From: Coniochaeta sp. PMI_546
Taxonomy: Eukaryota > Ascomycota > Sordariomycetes > Coniochaetales > Coniochaetaceae
Length of the DNA: 64,000 bases
Assembly: GCA_021432605.1 (NCBI GenBank)
Contig: MU271150.1
Span: 1,364,001 to 1,428,000 of the forward strand
Direction of reading: 5' to 3'
Below the pieces are notes generated by a model that was not told the origin of the DNA, ran no database searches, and saw nothing but the letters and a program-made list of their open reading frames with translations. Positions 12,138 to 24,356 of this stretch are shown here, piece by piece. Both the position numbers and the translations under genes were made by a program. The stretch's first letter is position 1. Each line of letters begins with the position of its first letter.

Positions 12138-13359
12138 CGTTCACAATGCGCGCCCTCCACGCCGTAGGTGTGAGCATGAGTCAAGTACGAAGGGGTATAG
12201 GGGGTTGGTTCTTGGTGTTCGCTTGCTTGTGACAGCAGGTGCGAAGAGCAATCAGGCGCAAGATTCAGTAACACTTGTCAAGAGCGAAATCAACATGGAA
12301 AGCATGGACAACGACCATCAACTCAGTTCGTTGTAGTAAGGGGGGGAAGCTGGCAGAACGTGGAGAGAGAGCTCTGCAAAAGACAAGCCGACTAAACGCA
12401 ACACTGAGCAGATATACACGCAGCCACGAGCTGGATGTTTGAGGTCGGCGTCGAGGGATTCAAATACTAGATGCAAGATTGCTTTGTCCGGATTGACAAG
12501 TGAGCAACGCGATCAAGTACGGTAGGCTGGGAAAGTAGACTGAAGCCCTTGGAAGTTGAAGGACTAGAAGAGACTTGAGTTGTCGACAAGGAATCCAATG
12601 GCAATAGATGCGCGGTAGTGACTCATAGGAGCACAGCATGGGAAGGCGGTCCTGGAGGAGTCTCGCGGCAGCTTTGTTGCAAGTGTTCGGCTAAAGCTTG
12701 GAGGAGCAAGAATTCATGACAGCTTTGGGTGTCGCAGCAGAATTCATTATGCGCGACTCCACATTTTCCAATCCAACTCTCACGCCGCGACTCGCAGCTG
12801 GTTGGCCGCAGGCAGTCTTACCACAGTGCGCACGGTCCAACCTCGGATATCAGTGATAAGGGAGGGGGCCAGCCACATTCTCCAATGCGCCTTCCTTCTC
12901 TCGAACCCACCAGACAGTAGCACATAGCACACGGCTAGTGAAAAGACATTTGGAAAGAATGAAGGACCGGGAGTCATGTACCTCACTGTGGGTGCGTACC
13001 TAGGTACCTTACCTAAGAACCTTAGGTACTTACGCGTATGATTAATAGAAATTACCTGGAAGATACTCACATGGAGGTTTACGAGACGGGCTGTCCAGAA
13101 AGCTTCTAGTTTGCGCTGAAACTTGCGTGTAGTTGCGTGTAGTCGCTGATTTGATCGTAGAGTCTACCTTTGGCTACCAGTTTTTCAAAACACTTCTCTC
13201 GGGTACCAGCCTATCTCAGACATGTCTTACAAGACCGGCCATGTCTACAGGAACTTCCGCGTCTACAGAGACTCCTGCGTAATCATCGTCAAGTGAACAG
13301 CCGTAACGTGAAGCATCTACAAGCATCCCTGCTGATGTCTCATCGTACCTAAACTCAAC
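12138..13359. other. Intergenic region between abp1 and the F-box gene
   Basis: This 1.2-kb gap contains the F-box gene promoter and the abp1 3' UTR. Small ORFs on both strands lack similarity or splice continuity. A compact cluster of TACCT/AGGTA units (12997-13034, including TACCTAGGTACCTTACCTAAG minus one base) stands out and is listed separately. Confidence 0.4.
12997..13034. repeat. Palindromic TACCT/AGGTA motif cluster
   Basis: Within 38 bp lie TACCTAGGTACC, TTACCTAAG and CTTAGGTACTTA, several overlapping inverted copies of a TACCT/AGGTA unit. Comparable pieces occur elsewhere in the window (about 16141, 27173, 51222, 51401, 51983, 52066 and 52405), always outside genes. Such units are common in intergenic DNA of many Sordariomycetes; their role is unknown. 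Confidence 0.6.
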
Positions 13360-15895
13360 CTATGCGTCAAGCTCGACATAGTTGGCTGGAAACAGTCCAG
13401 ATGCCCCCTTGTAGTGTCCGAACCACCAGTCATCGTCAGGAAACTCAAGGCCCGTGATCTTGGCCCCTTCAGGAAAGCTCAGCTCTGCATACTGGCGTTA
13501 GCACATGTCAGGACTGGGGAGTTGGGGGGCGACGCTTACCGTTGTCTTCAGCAGCCTCGTAATCAAACAGCGCTGTCGCGGTGGCGCCTCCAGAAGCTGG
13601 CTCTGGTTCCGGCTCGGGCTGTGCCGCCGGAGCTGGCGCCGGCGCCGGCGCGTGATGGCTGGCCGGAGCTGCTCCGGCCTCGTCTTCCACAAGTTCGACG
13701 TAGTTGCTCGGGAACAGGCCGCTTTCGCCTTTCGAGTTGGTTCCCATCCACCAGTCATCGTCGACCATCTCGATGTTGGAAACATACTCGCCTTCGACCA
13801 GATCAATCTCATTGTCCTCAGCCTTTTCATAGTCGTACTGGATCACCGCTCTCTTGCCTCCTGATCCGGCATGGCCTTTCGCAACCTGATCATGTCCAAA
13901 TGAATGTTCGGCCACAGCCGCACTAGCTGCTCGGGGATCATGCGTCTCTTCCTCTTCCGGGATCTCTTCCGGCTTTGGCAACTCCTGTTCGACCGCTTGG
14001 ACAGGGAGGGGCGGCGGCAGGGATCGCTGAGGCGCAGGCTCAACCTCGACCGCTTGGCTCCGCGCAACAGGTATTGCGACACGAGGAGGAGATTCCTCTC
14101 GCTCGTGCTCATCTCTGGACGGGACGGCGGGCGCAGGCTCCTCGTCTTCCTCCTCGGGCTCCTTTGCAGGAACAGGGCGCGTGGGAAGACCAGGCAAAGC
14201 AAACCCACCAGAAGGTCCAGAAGGTCTGCTACCCGCTGGAGGTGGAGGCGGAGCAGAGTCACTGTCGTCATGAGTTGGAACATGGCGCGCAGCTGGTGTA
14301 GCACCACCCATCGGCGGCGCATCCTTGAAGCGGTCCCTGATAGCAGAAATGCCACCGGCGGGGGAAGCAGGAGCCTCCGGTTCCGAACGTGGCTCGGATC
14401 GATCAGTGCCACCAGTCCTCTGGGTCTCAACCCCACCGCGGCCAAAGTTCGTCGTTCCAACGGGCGCCCAGCTCTTTCCGGAGTAGCCGCTGTTCCACCC
14501 GCTGCCGCTCTTCTGTGCTGTGACGGGCGAGGTAACGGGTGGCGAGGCCACAGGCGAAGGAGCATTACCGCGCTCTTTGGCTTTCTTTTCGGCCCAGATC
14601 TGGGCCGGCGTCTTACCTCCTTGATCAGCAAACGTACGACTCGCGGCTCCGACAGGGGGAGTAGCAGGGACGGCGGGGGCACCGAACCCGACTGGCGTCG
14701 GGGCTTTAGTTCCGGTAAACGCCGCTGCAGCACCAAACTTCTTGGCGACTTTGGGCTTCGGCAACTCGGTCAAGCGCTCCGACTGAGTGAATGCGGCAGT
14801 ACGCTCAGCCAGGCTCTTGGGCGGTTCCGCACTCTCCTCTGCAGCAGGCGTAGGTTCCGAAGGCTTCTGTGCTCGAGCTCTGATGGCGGCAATGTCGACC
14901 TTCCCTACTGGCTCGTACGATCCTTTGACTGGAGCGGGCCGGTCGTCGTCCTTCTTTTGGGCAGCAGCTCGGATGGCGTTGATGTCCACCTTGCCCACTG
15001 GCTGATAGGCTCCCCTGACGACGTCAGGACGGTCATCTTGCCCAGAACCACCATTGAACCTTGTTGACTCATCCCTTCCTTTGCTCAACTCAGCCATATT
15101 GACTCTAGTCGGCTTGTAGGCGGACTCCACTTTCTCAAGTTGTGTCCGCGAAACTTGCGGCGCATCAGCACCCCATCCGTCGTCGTCCACATTGTCTTGA
15201 CGTCTATTGCGAGCTGCCACAATTGGATTGAAGGAGCTTCCTGTGCTCGATGTCGTTGGCGTAAACACAGGCTTCTTCGCAATAGCAGGCGGAGCGGCGG
15301 ACGTGAGAGGTGCCGAGCCACCAGCTGTGTATTTCGCACCAGATGCGTCGGAGACTTTCTGAACAATGGCCTCGGGCTCCAGATCGGCGTCGGAACGAGC
15401 GGTTATCTGCACATGGTATCCATGGAGGACTTTGGAGACGGCAGAAAGGTGGCTGGTGAAGTAACCCTTGGTCCGCTCGGGGACACCTCCACCGCACCAC
15501 GCGATGAGAACATTCTTAGGGAGTCCAGTGTTGGGATCTTTGACCTTGACGTAAGCGAACTGGATGCGGCCTTCGTTGAAGTCCTCGATCAGCTCGGAGA
15601 GTTCACCCTCTGGAGAGGAAAGCTTGCAGTCAGTATATCGTCTATTTGTAGAGCGGGGCCGGAATGGGCGGATGGATAGGGGAGTTTGAATGATACCTCC
15701 TGTTGTTTGGACTTTAAGGATGCTTTCCTTCGATCCGCCATCTTGCTGGAAGGCATTGACAAGGGGAGCTTGGACAGAGAACAGAGCCCAATGCGCGTAC
15801 GTGGAAGAGCTCGACTTGGGGATGACAGCGTTGACGACTCCTGCATAGCTGCTTTTGATCGACGGCCCGTTGACCGAGAGGTTTAGAGACGCCAT
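13360..15895 (-). CDS. abp1: Actin-binding protein 1 (ADF-H plus two SH3 domains)
   Basis: Exons 15697-15895, 13540-15609 and 13360-13484 give 797 residues. Residues 1 to about 140 form an ADF-H/drebrin-type domain (LSELIEDFNEGRIQFAYVKV, NVLIAWCGGGVPERTKGYF). The centre is long, proline- and alanine-rich, with repeated short blocks of the type YKPTRVNMAELSKG, YQPVGKVDINAIRAAAQK and YEPVGKVDIAAIRARAQK. Two SH3 domains end the protein: about 650-706 (IQYDYEKAEDNEIDLVEGEY...DDDWWMG...GLFPSNYVEL) and about 743-797 (ALFDYEAAEDNELSF...DDDWWFG...GLFPANYVELDA). Abp1 binds F-actin at cortical patches, activates Arp2/3 and links actin to endocytic proteins through SH3. S. cerevisiae Abp1 has one SH3; two SH3s are seen in S. 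pombe and filamentous relatives. The last intron splits the second SH3, which is why a read of exon 2 alone seems to stop early. Confidence 0.95.
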
Positions 15896-16947
15896 TGTCT
15901 CCTGGCTTGCACTGGGCTAAGGTTCCTTCTCCCACGCACAAATATTGGAACGAAGACGAGATGAGTCTGCAAGTTCTGGGATTTCGAAGGAGCTCAGGAA
16001 TACTGAAGAGAGCTTTCGGCCGATTCCAATTGCAGGCTGCAACCTGAGTAAAGTCAGTCTGGTTGGCGAGGCAGTGCAGAGACCGGGTCAGGGTCGCAGC
16101 TGGTCCATGGTCCCGCACTTCCAGGTTGTCAACGAAAGTTAAGGTACTTATTACCTTACGCAACAGGGTAGGAGCGGGGCAGAGAGGGCGACAACCGGCT
16201 CCACATTTGGCGACCTGTCGGATCTCCCGTCGACTCTTTTAAAGCTACCGGTACACTCAGGTAGAGTTTACACTTACAGAGGTGACAACTTGTGCCAGGC
16301 CAGCTGGCCAGGGCCAGGTCAACTGTGCCTCGGTGCTTGCTCAGTACTTAGCTCAATCAACGACATGGTCTCCGCCACACCGTGCCACGTCAGTAAGCAA
16401 ATGTAAACATGCATCATGGTAATTTCGAGAACGTTGGAAGCCTGCACCTGGGCACCAACTGGCTAACACAGCTGCTTGCCTCAGGGCGATCGGAGGAAGA
16501 AGACAAAGAAGATTGGAGTGGTGTTTCTCCATCCCCGCCTCATTCATACAGGCCTAATGCCTCTCGCATAACCAGAGTACCTAATCACCAAAATAATCAA
16601 TTGAGAGATGAAACTCGAATGAAAAGCATTGGGTTTCGTTGATCCATATACAAGACTGCCATCCTCTGCTGGCGCCCCCCGGCCTGTGTATATACGCTAC
16701 CAGACAAGTTCTTTCTCATCAGTTCATAAGCTCGTGCTTCGCACAACCAACACTGAAAACCACCACATTGCGGTTTCAAAGGATGTGCCAACTTAGTGAG
16801 CCGGACTGGTTCATGATTTGCAACAATGCCTATTATTCGCAACCCCCGAAACTGCTCGGCCTTTGCGCCAAACGATCCAAGCATAAAGAGAATATTCCAG
16901 TCGCCGGCTCTCATATGTTGTCAAAGTACGGACATGTTGTTCGTCGT
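15896..16947. other. Intergenic region upstream of abp1
   Basis: This 1.05-kb gap between the abp1 start and the CYSTM gene stop holds the abp1 promoter. It contains one TACCT-type element (AAGGTACTTATTACCTTACG, 16141-16160). The ORFs present are short and unrecognised. Confidence 0.35.
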
Positions 16948-17312
16948 CTAGCAGCATTCCGCTGCGCACTCGCAACAGTCAGCGCAGCATTCGCAACCCT
17001 CCTCACATACAAAGCAACAGCAGAGGGCAGCCAAACAGCCTTGCAAGCAGCCGCCGCCGCCACCACTGCGGCCCTGTCGTTGAGGAGGAGCTTGTTGATA
17101 CTGCATTTGCTGTTGAGGAGGATAACCGTAGCCACCGCCTCCGTGCTGGGGAGGCCCGTAAGACTGCGACGTGTGTCGTCAGCAACATGTCTTCATCAAG
17201 GTCGTACAAAGCGATAGCCAAGACTCACCTGCTGAGGATATTGGGGGTAACCCTGGGGCGGCGGGCCGCCATACTGCGGGCCGCCTTGTTGGTAGTACTG
17301 CTGGGCTGACAT
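16948..17312 (-). CDS. Small cysteine-rich CYSTM-type protein
   Basis: Two exons (17229-17312 and 16948-17163) give 99 residues. The N-terminal two-thirds is Q/G/P/Y-rich (MSAQQYYQQGGPQYGG..., then YGPPQHGGGGYGYPPQQQ). The C-terminus is an extreme cysteine cluster with about 14 Cys in the last 35 residues: GCLQGCLAALCCCFVCEEGC followed by ECCADCCECAAECC. This Q/P/Y-rich head plus short Cys-rich tail is the layout of CYSTM proteins, tail-anchored or palmitoylated membrane proteins linked to stress and metal tolerance in fungi and plants. The intron has GTGAGT and GCAG ends and the exon lengths are in phase. The tail's core (LAALCCCFVC) is short for a full membrane span, so lipidation or oligomerisation may help anchoring. 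Function in this organism is not known; the family call is reasonably strong. Confidence 0.85.
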
Positions 17313-19507
17313 TGTCGAGTCTGCGATGTGATGACGGTTTGACTGCAGTCTAGGCGAGTCTGGACGACGAGGCTGACAGAGCTCAGAATCGGGGGACGAT
17401 CTTGATGATGGTCGAATGCGCACGAATTGAATTACGGAACACCAAGTTGAAGGTTCGATGCCAAGGAACCAGGGACGAGACAAGTGGGAGGAGCTGAGTT
17501 AAAAGGGCTGGGCGCCAAAAGCTGACTTTAAAGAGGTGCACGGGCCTTGCTTGAATCGAGGTGGCAGTGGGCGGCTGAGTGTCACAGGTTCCGATGGAGT
17601 TAGAACACAGCCCAAGCTCTTCCAAAAGAGGACTCCAACATCCCGCTGAAACAGCTGGCCATGGGACCAACGACCAGTACACGTATCAACTAACCAACCA
17701 CGCAGCTTAATTTACAGCTGGTTCTCCCTTTGTCGAAACTTCCAGGTCACTCTCTGCCGAGCCATTCCTCCTGCGCCGTTATCCGCCCTCTTGTACGTGT
17801 ACACTTACACTAGACCGCTCTCTTGTGAATGCGCCACAACTTGAGCTGCTGGATTTCCGGGTTGACGCGCGGCGCAGGGCTATTTGGCCACCACAGACGC
17901 CGGTTTGGCGACGACCCCTCTCGTAACAACCGATAGAATAACGCATAGCTTGATTCATGCCTCCTTAGTAAGCCAACCTGCGCCATCTCTATGGCAGGTC
18001 TAGCAAGCCTTATTGGAGCAGTCCTGGAGCATGCCGGCCGTGACCTTGCAGCAGGTGACTTGGCTGAAAGTCCTGGGTGCAGATCGTGGCGCCTTCGTTT
18101 TCTGGGGTTTTACTTTGGACTTCCCTAGTGTGGTATGTAGAGATAAGGTAATGTCAGGTACCTATGTTCAAGACAGTCAAAATAACTTGTGCGCACAGAA
18201 AAGTGATAGAAGGGTTAGGGTTATGGGTTGAAAGTTGATTGTGTATCACTCTCGACTTCCATCTGAACTTACCGGTATCCCATGCTGTCACCAGAAAGTC
18301 ACTTCTGTCTTTTCATTGTATGAGGTGGTTACGAACCATATGTATACTACCTGGGTGTATAGGAGTACACGTATACAGCTGCCAGCACACTTGATCAGAT
18401 GATCGAATACTGCGAAGTAAACTGGACGGGTGATAATCAGGGACAGGGAACTATCGCACCCGGATCAACTGAACCTGCAAAATGCAGGCAATTGGAACGA
18501 CGTGAAATCCTTGGAAGTTCTGCGCCCAGAAGTTCCCGACAGGGGGGGGGGGGATTTAGCGTGGCGCGGGGCACTTTTCATGTCTCTGATGTCATCGACC
18601 GCCGGTAGGAAAGAGCCACATGGACTGAATATTACGTGTAGTGTATGCATCCGTCGAGACGGACTGCCCTGGCGAGCGCGACCTAGTAGACGGCACTTTG
18701 CAAAGTCGCAGTTGCATCCGGGCAAGTGACCGAGATGATTAACATGAATTGTCCTCACCGGGGTCTGACGCCAAACCAAGATACCTCGTGTTCGCAGTAT
18801 GTACATACCTACCTGCACGTGTGTACGGACATGGCAATCGAGCTAAGATAAGGAGTGGAAATGCTTGAGCTTGGTGTTTTTTGGCGTCATTGTAGCAGAA
18901 CTTTCCACTCTCCAACATGTACTGTATGCCTGCACCAAAGTAAAGCTGTAGGTAGCTAGAGATATAGGTGGTGGATTGTTGAGACTCATCTCCCCTTCCG
19001 GCTTCAAACCAAGAAAGCTACGGCGAGCAAACACTACCTTACCGGGTAGCTTACTCCGCCCTACCACAGTAGTCGCATCGACCCTCACTTGCTCGCCTTC
19101 CCACTCGCTAGAATCATTCGAGACCCTTGTAAAACGCTGGTTCCTGACATGGATTGCTGCCAGTTTACCGAGTTGGACAACCTACCTTAGTACGGATAGC
19201 ACCCCACGCCTACCTGACCTCACCTCAGTCTCTGTCGCGAGCAAAAAGATCGGCTTCCTCTCCGTCTCTTCACCATCTTCCCCGACTTCAAAGCGTTGCC
19301 ATTGTCTGTCTTTCAGGGCTTCATTTCCGCTTCTCTAATACTCGACTCCTATTACCTCCCTAAAACTGTCATCGTTGCTTTCAACAAGAGCTATAATCGG
19401 ATATATCAGCCCCTCACTGCATGTTCGGATGAAGCTACTCTCCAGTCGCGTCATAAAGTAAAGACAACGTGGGGCGCCTAAGCTTCCACCTCTAAACTTT
19501 CCCCAAT
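17313..19507. other. Intergenic region between the CYSTM gene and gdb1
   Basis: These 2.2 kb separate two divergent genes and should hold both promoters. No ORF longer than about 120 codons is convincing. There is a G12 homopolymer at 18542-18553 and a CT-rich stretch around 19080-19330 just upstream of gdb1, typical of a 5' leader. Confidence 0.4.
18542..18553. repeat. G12 homopolymer
   Basis: Twelve consecutive G residues in non-coding DNA. Length may be imprecise because such runs are hard to sequence. Confidence 0.9.
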
Positions 19508-22500
19508 ATGATCCCCAAAACCATGATTTCGAATGAGGTCTACCTCCTCCCCCTGAACGATGATGGATCGCCGAATGTGCCGGGCGAGTACATCTACCTC
19601 GCTCCGAAAACGAACGATCCTATAACAGTCCGGTTTGCCATTGAGGGCACATCGAGCATCTGCCGTCATGGCAGCTTATGGGTGAACATTCCGGAGCACG
19701 GAGCTGAGTTTCGAAGGGACAAGTTCCGCGAGTTCAAGTAAGATGTTGTCCCTGGACATGCGGCTATGACGCTTTGAGGTCTCGTGTGCTGACACTTACT
19801 GTGCCACTCTAGGCTCGTCCCTGACTTCAACCGCACCATCGAGATATCAGTCCCCATCACTCAACCGGGCGCTTTTGCCTTCTATACCACCTACGCCGAG
19901 CTTCCTGATCTGTCAGAGCACTTGAAAGCCAAGACCTCGTCGAAAGTGGAATACAAGAAGACACCGCTGTATTACATCGATGTCGCGCCTCGTCTCAGCC
20001 TCGACAGCCGGCCGCTACCCTTGGCCGCTCTCTCGGTCTTCTCTATCATCAGCAAGTTCATGGGCAAGTACCCGCAGGAATGGGAGCGCCACTTGCGAGG
20101 GATCAGCGATCGGGGCTATAACATGATTCACTTTACACCATTACAGGTCCGCGGCGCATCCAACTCGCCGTACAGCCTCTACGATCAACTGGGCTGGGAC
20201 CCGGCTTGCTTTCCGGAGGGCGAAAAGGATGTCCAGAAAATGGTAGATAGCCTGGAGCGCAACCACGGTCTACTGAGTTTGACGGATATTGTTCTGAACC
20301 ACACTGCGCACAACAGCGCCTGGCTTCTGGAGCACCCTGAGGCAGGGTACAACCTGACAACGGCCCCGTGGTTAGAGTCGGCATATCTGCTGGATACTAA
20401 GCTTCTTGAGCTGGGGGACCGCCTGTCTGAATTCAATCTTCCGATAGATCTAAAGTCAACGGATGATCTCGTCAAGGTCATGGATGCCATCAAGTCTGAG
20501 GTCATCGCTCAGATCAGGCTTTGGGAGTACTATGCTCTCAACGTCGACAGAGATGCCGATGCCTCCGTCGAAGCATGGGTGGCTGGAGAGGCTGCGTACC
20601 CGGAAGGCGTCATCGGCGCTGGAGGAATCGAGAATCTGAAATTCGCAAGCCTAAAGGAACAGGCCAATTTCGTCAAGACTGGGCTGAAAGGGAACGATCG
20701 CTTAGGAGAGCGATTCCGAAGGCACATCGATCCTAAAATTGGAGGCGCGTTGCTGTCTGCTATTTACGGGAAATACGACGGTAGCAACCTTGACACTGCC
20801 GATCAAGCTGCGGCCAGGGCAAAGATGGTTGAAGTGCTGGACGAGGCGAACCTGCCCCTCTACCAAGAATACGATAACGAGATGGCCGAAATCCTGCAGC
20901 AGCTCTTCAACCGCATAAAGTACGTCCGACTTGACGAACACGGTCCAAAGCTCGGCCCCATCAATAAGGAGAACCCTTTGATCGAAACGTACTTCACGCG
21001 CCTGCCACAAAACGAGAAGACAGCTAAGCACAAGAAAGCTGACCTTGTCCTCGTCAACAATGGCTGGGTATGGGCTGGCAATGCCCTGGTTGACAACGCT
21101 GGCCCAAGTTCTCGCGTTTACCTTCGTCGCGAGGTCATTGTCTGGGGCGACTGTGTCAAGCTTCGTTATGGTAGCGGCCCGGAAGACAGCCCCTATCTAT
21201 GGGACCACATGACCCGATATGCCCGCATGCTAGCCAAGTACTTTGCCGGTTTCCGTATCGACAATTGTCATTCAACGCCTCTGCATGTAGCTGAGCACAT
21301 TCTGGACGAAGCCAGACGCGTACGGCCAGACCTGTACGTTGTTGCGGAGCTTTTCACTGGCAGCGAGGAGATGGACTACGTCTTTGTCAAAAGGCTGGGT
21401 CTGAGCTCGCTCATCCGTGAGGCCATGCAAGCATGGAGCACCGCAGAGTTGAGCAGGCTTGTACATCGCCATGGCGGTCGACCAATCGGTAGTTTTGAGG
21501 TCGATGAGGTTTCGAAGGCCGATGTGCAGAGCCCTACCAAGGAGAACGGCGAGATGGTGAACGGCAACGGGGAGAAGACGTCCAGAGAGATTATCCGCCG
21601 CATCAAGCCCCAGCCGGTCCAGGCTTTGTTCATGGATTGCACTCACGATAATGAGGTCCCTGCTCAAAAGAGAGACGCCAGAGACACCCTGCCAAATGCG
21701 GCCCTCGTCAACATGTGCGCGAGCGCGACGGGCAGCGTGATGGGCTACGACGAGATCTACCCGAAACTCATCGAGTTGGTCAGCGAGACACGATTGTACA
21801 CATCGGAGTCTTCGAAAGCCGCAGTCAAGGTTGGTGGAGGGAAGGGTGGCATAGGAGGTATCAAGAAGCTGTTGAACCAGATCCATACCTTGATGGGCAA
21901 GGATGGCTACGACGAGACGCACATTCACCACGAAGATCAGTACATCACTGTTCACAGAGTCCATCCAGAGTCGAGGAAGGGCTACTTCTTGATTGCCCAT
22001 ACCGCCTTCCCTGGATACGGCAATGGCAACGGTGCGTTTAACCCGGTGCATCTCACGGGTACCCGGGTCCGCCACCTTGGAAGCTGGATGTTGGAGGTGG
22101 ACACAAGTGAAGAGTCAAGGAAAGATGTTCTTGAAGACCGGAAGTACCTCCGCGGCTTGCCAAGCCGGGTTATCGACTTGCCTGGAATTCGTATCGAGGT
22201 TAAAGAGGACGACACCATCATTACTGTCCGAGACAGGTTCCCACCTGGCAGTATTGCACTCTTTGAGACCTGGATTCCGGCCGCGGAGCATTCAGCGGGT
22301 CTGGACAACTTCGTGACATCAGGAGCAAAGACAGCGGTAGCTGACCTTGACATGAACGATCTTAACTTCCTCCTGTACAAGTGCGAGCCAGAGGAGCGCG
22401 ACTTCAGCGACGGCAGAGATGGCGTTTACGACATACCCGGTTACGGCAAGCTGGTCTACGCAGGCTTTCAAGGATGGTGGAGTCTTCTCAAGGATATCAT

Positions 22501-24356
22501 CAAAGACAATAATCTAGCACATCCGCTCTGCCAAAACCTTCGTGACGGGCAGTGGGCTTTGGACTATACCCTCGGACGCCTGGAGCGAGCATCAAAGACA
22601 GAGCAGTACTCAAGGCTGCGTAAGCCGACTGCATGGCTCAAGGATCGTTTTGATGCCATTCGTGGAATCCCAAGCTTTCTGCTGCCCCGGTACTTCGGTC
22701 TGGTACTGCGGACCGCGTACATGGCCGCTTTTGAACGGGGTGTGTCCCTCATGAACGAGAATGTTCGTGAGGGCCAGTGGTTCCTGCAAAGCCTCGCCAT
22801 GGTAAGCGTGCAAGAGACTGGACTTGTCAAGTCGGCCTCACTCTGGCCCAACCGCCTCGTGCCCTCCTTGGCTGCTGGTCTTCCTCACTTTGCCGTGGAA
22901 TGGGCACGGTGCTGGGGACGTGACGTCTTTATCTCTCTTCGCGGTCTGTATCTCGGAACAGGCCGATTCGCCGAGGCCAAAGAGCACATTCTGGCGTTCG
23001 CGAGCGTTCTCAAGCATGGCATGATTCCCAATCTACTGTCCAGCGGCAACAACCCACGGTACAACTCTCGCGACTCCTTGTGGTTCTTTCTGCAGTGTAT
23101 CCAGGACTACACGCGCCTTGTCCCGGATGGTCTTTCCCTTTTGGACGAGAAGGTCAAGCGTCGGTTCTTGCCGTATGACGATACCTGGTTCCCGGTAGAT
23201 GATCCCCGTGCTTACAGCAAAGAGAGCACAATCCGTGAGGTTATCCAGGAGGCACTCCAAAGGCACGCTGAGGGCATGAGCTTCCGAGAGGCGAACGCCG
23301 GTCCCACCATCGACATGCAAATGAAGGATGAGGGCTTCAACATCGACATTAAGGTAGATTGGGACAACGGTATGATCTTCGGTGGTAACCAGCACAACTG
23401 CGGTACCTGGATGGATAAGATGGGTGAGAGCGAACGGGCAGGAAGCAAAGGCGTCCCTGGTACGCCACGAGATGGTGCTGCAGTAGAGATAATCGGTCTG
23501 CTGTACAGCACCCTCAAGTGGCTCGCACAGCTCAACTCCGACAAGAATTTCCCCCACTCCGGCGTCAAGAAAGCCGATGGCTCCCAGGTATCCTACTCCT
23601 CGTGGGCGAAGCTGGTCAAGGACAACTTCGAGCGTTGCTTCTACGTCCCCTTGTCTGCCGACGAAGACTCCGCCTACGACGTCAACACCGCCATCATCAA
23701 CCGCCGCGGCATATACAAGGACCTCTACCGCTCCGGCAAGGAGTACGAGGACTACCAGCTTCGGCCCAACTTCCCCATCGCCATGACCGTGGCACCCGAC
23801 CTCTTCGAGCCGCAACACGCGATGCACGCCCTCTGCGTAGCGGACTCCGTCCTGCGCGGCCCTACGGGAATGGCGACCCTCGACCCGGCGGACCTCAACT
23901 ACCGTCCCTACTATCGCAATAGCGAGGACAGCACGGACTTCGCGACTAGCAAGGGCCGCAATTACCATCAGGGTCCGGAGTGGCTGTGGCCGACGGGCTT
24001 CTTCCTCCGTGCGCTGCTGAAGTTTGATCTCCAGCGTCGGGACCCTAACGACTCTGAGGGACGGACTGAGGCGTTCCAGCAGGTCACCAGGCGGCTCATC
24101 GGGTGCAAGCAGATGATTGAGCGCAGCGTGTGGGCGGGCTTGACCGAGCTGACGAATAAGAACGGAGAGGAGTGTGCTGATTCGGTTTGTTCTTCCCTTC
24201 TTTTCATATATCTATCTATTTGATCAAATGACGCTAATACGTGACATGTAGTCTCCAACGCAATCTTGGTCGGCTAGTTGCTTGATCGATCTCTACATGG
24301 ATGCCGCAGAGGAGCAAGGCGCGACTTCTCAGGGGCAGGCACTGCCGCTGAGGTAA
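19508..24356 (+). CDS. gdb1: Glycogen debranching enzyme (4-alpha-glucanotransferase / amylo-alpha-1,6-glucosidase)
   Basis: Exons 19508-19737, 19813-24184 and 24252-24356 give 1,568 residues, the family's normal size. The N-terminal half is a GH13-like glucanotransferase: FTPLQVRGASNSPYSLYDQ, DIVLNHTAHNS, the nucleophile Asp in FRIDNCHSTPLHV, the acid/base Glu in VVAELFTGSEEMD, and CTHDNE. The C-terminal half is the GH133-type alpha-1,6-glucosidase: WARCWGRDVFISLRGLYLG, NPRYNSRDSLWFF, DWDNGMIFGGNQHNCGTWMD and GPEWLWPTGFF. The enzyme shifts maltotriosyl units and then removes the single alpha-1,6 glucose at glycogen branch points, working in the cytosol with glycogen phosphorylase. The first intron falls between REFK and LVPDFNRT. 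The last short exon (ASCLIDLYMDAAEE) completes the usual C-terminus. A downstream Met (residue 6) is an alternative start. Confidence 0.98.

Noticed and set aside
13904-15067. 387-codon plus-strand ORF, very R/S-rich
   Set aside because: Antisense to the ABP1 low-complexity centre; Arg/Ser excess is a by-product of the opposite strand.
17440-17475. Possible tRNA T-arm (GGTTCGATGCC)
   Set aside because: No matching D-arm, anticodon stem or acceptor pairing around it. No convincing tRNA was found anywhere in the window.
23033-23968. 311-codon minus-strand ORF
   Set aside because: Antisense to the GDB1 C-terminal domain; composition mirrors the sense codon bias and no domain is seen.
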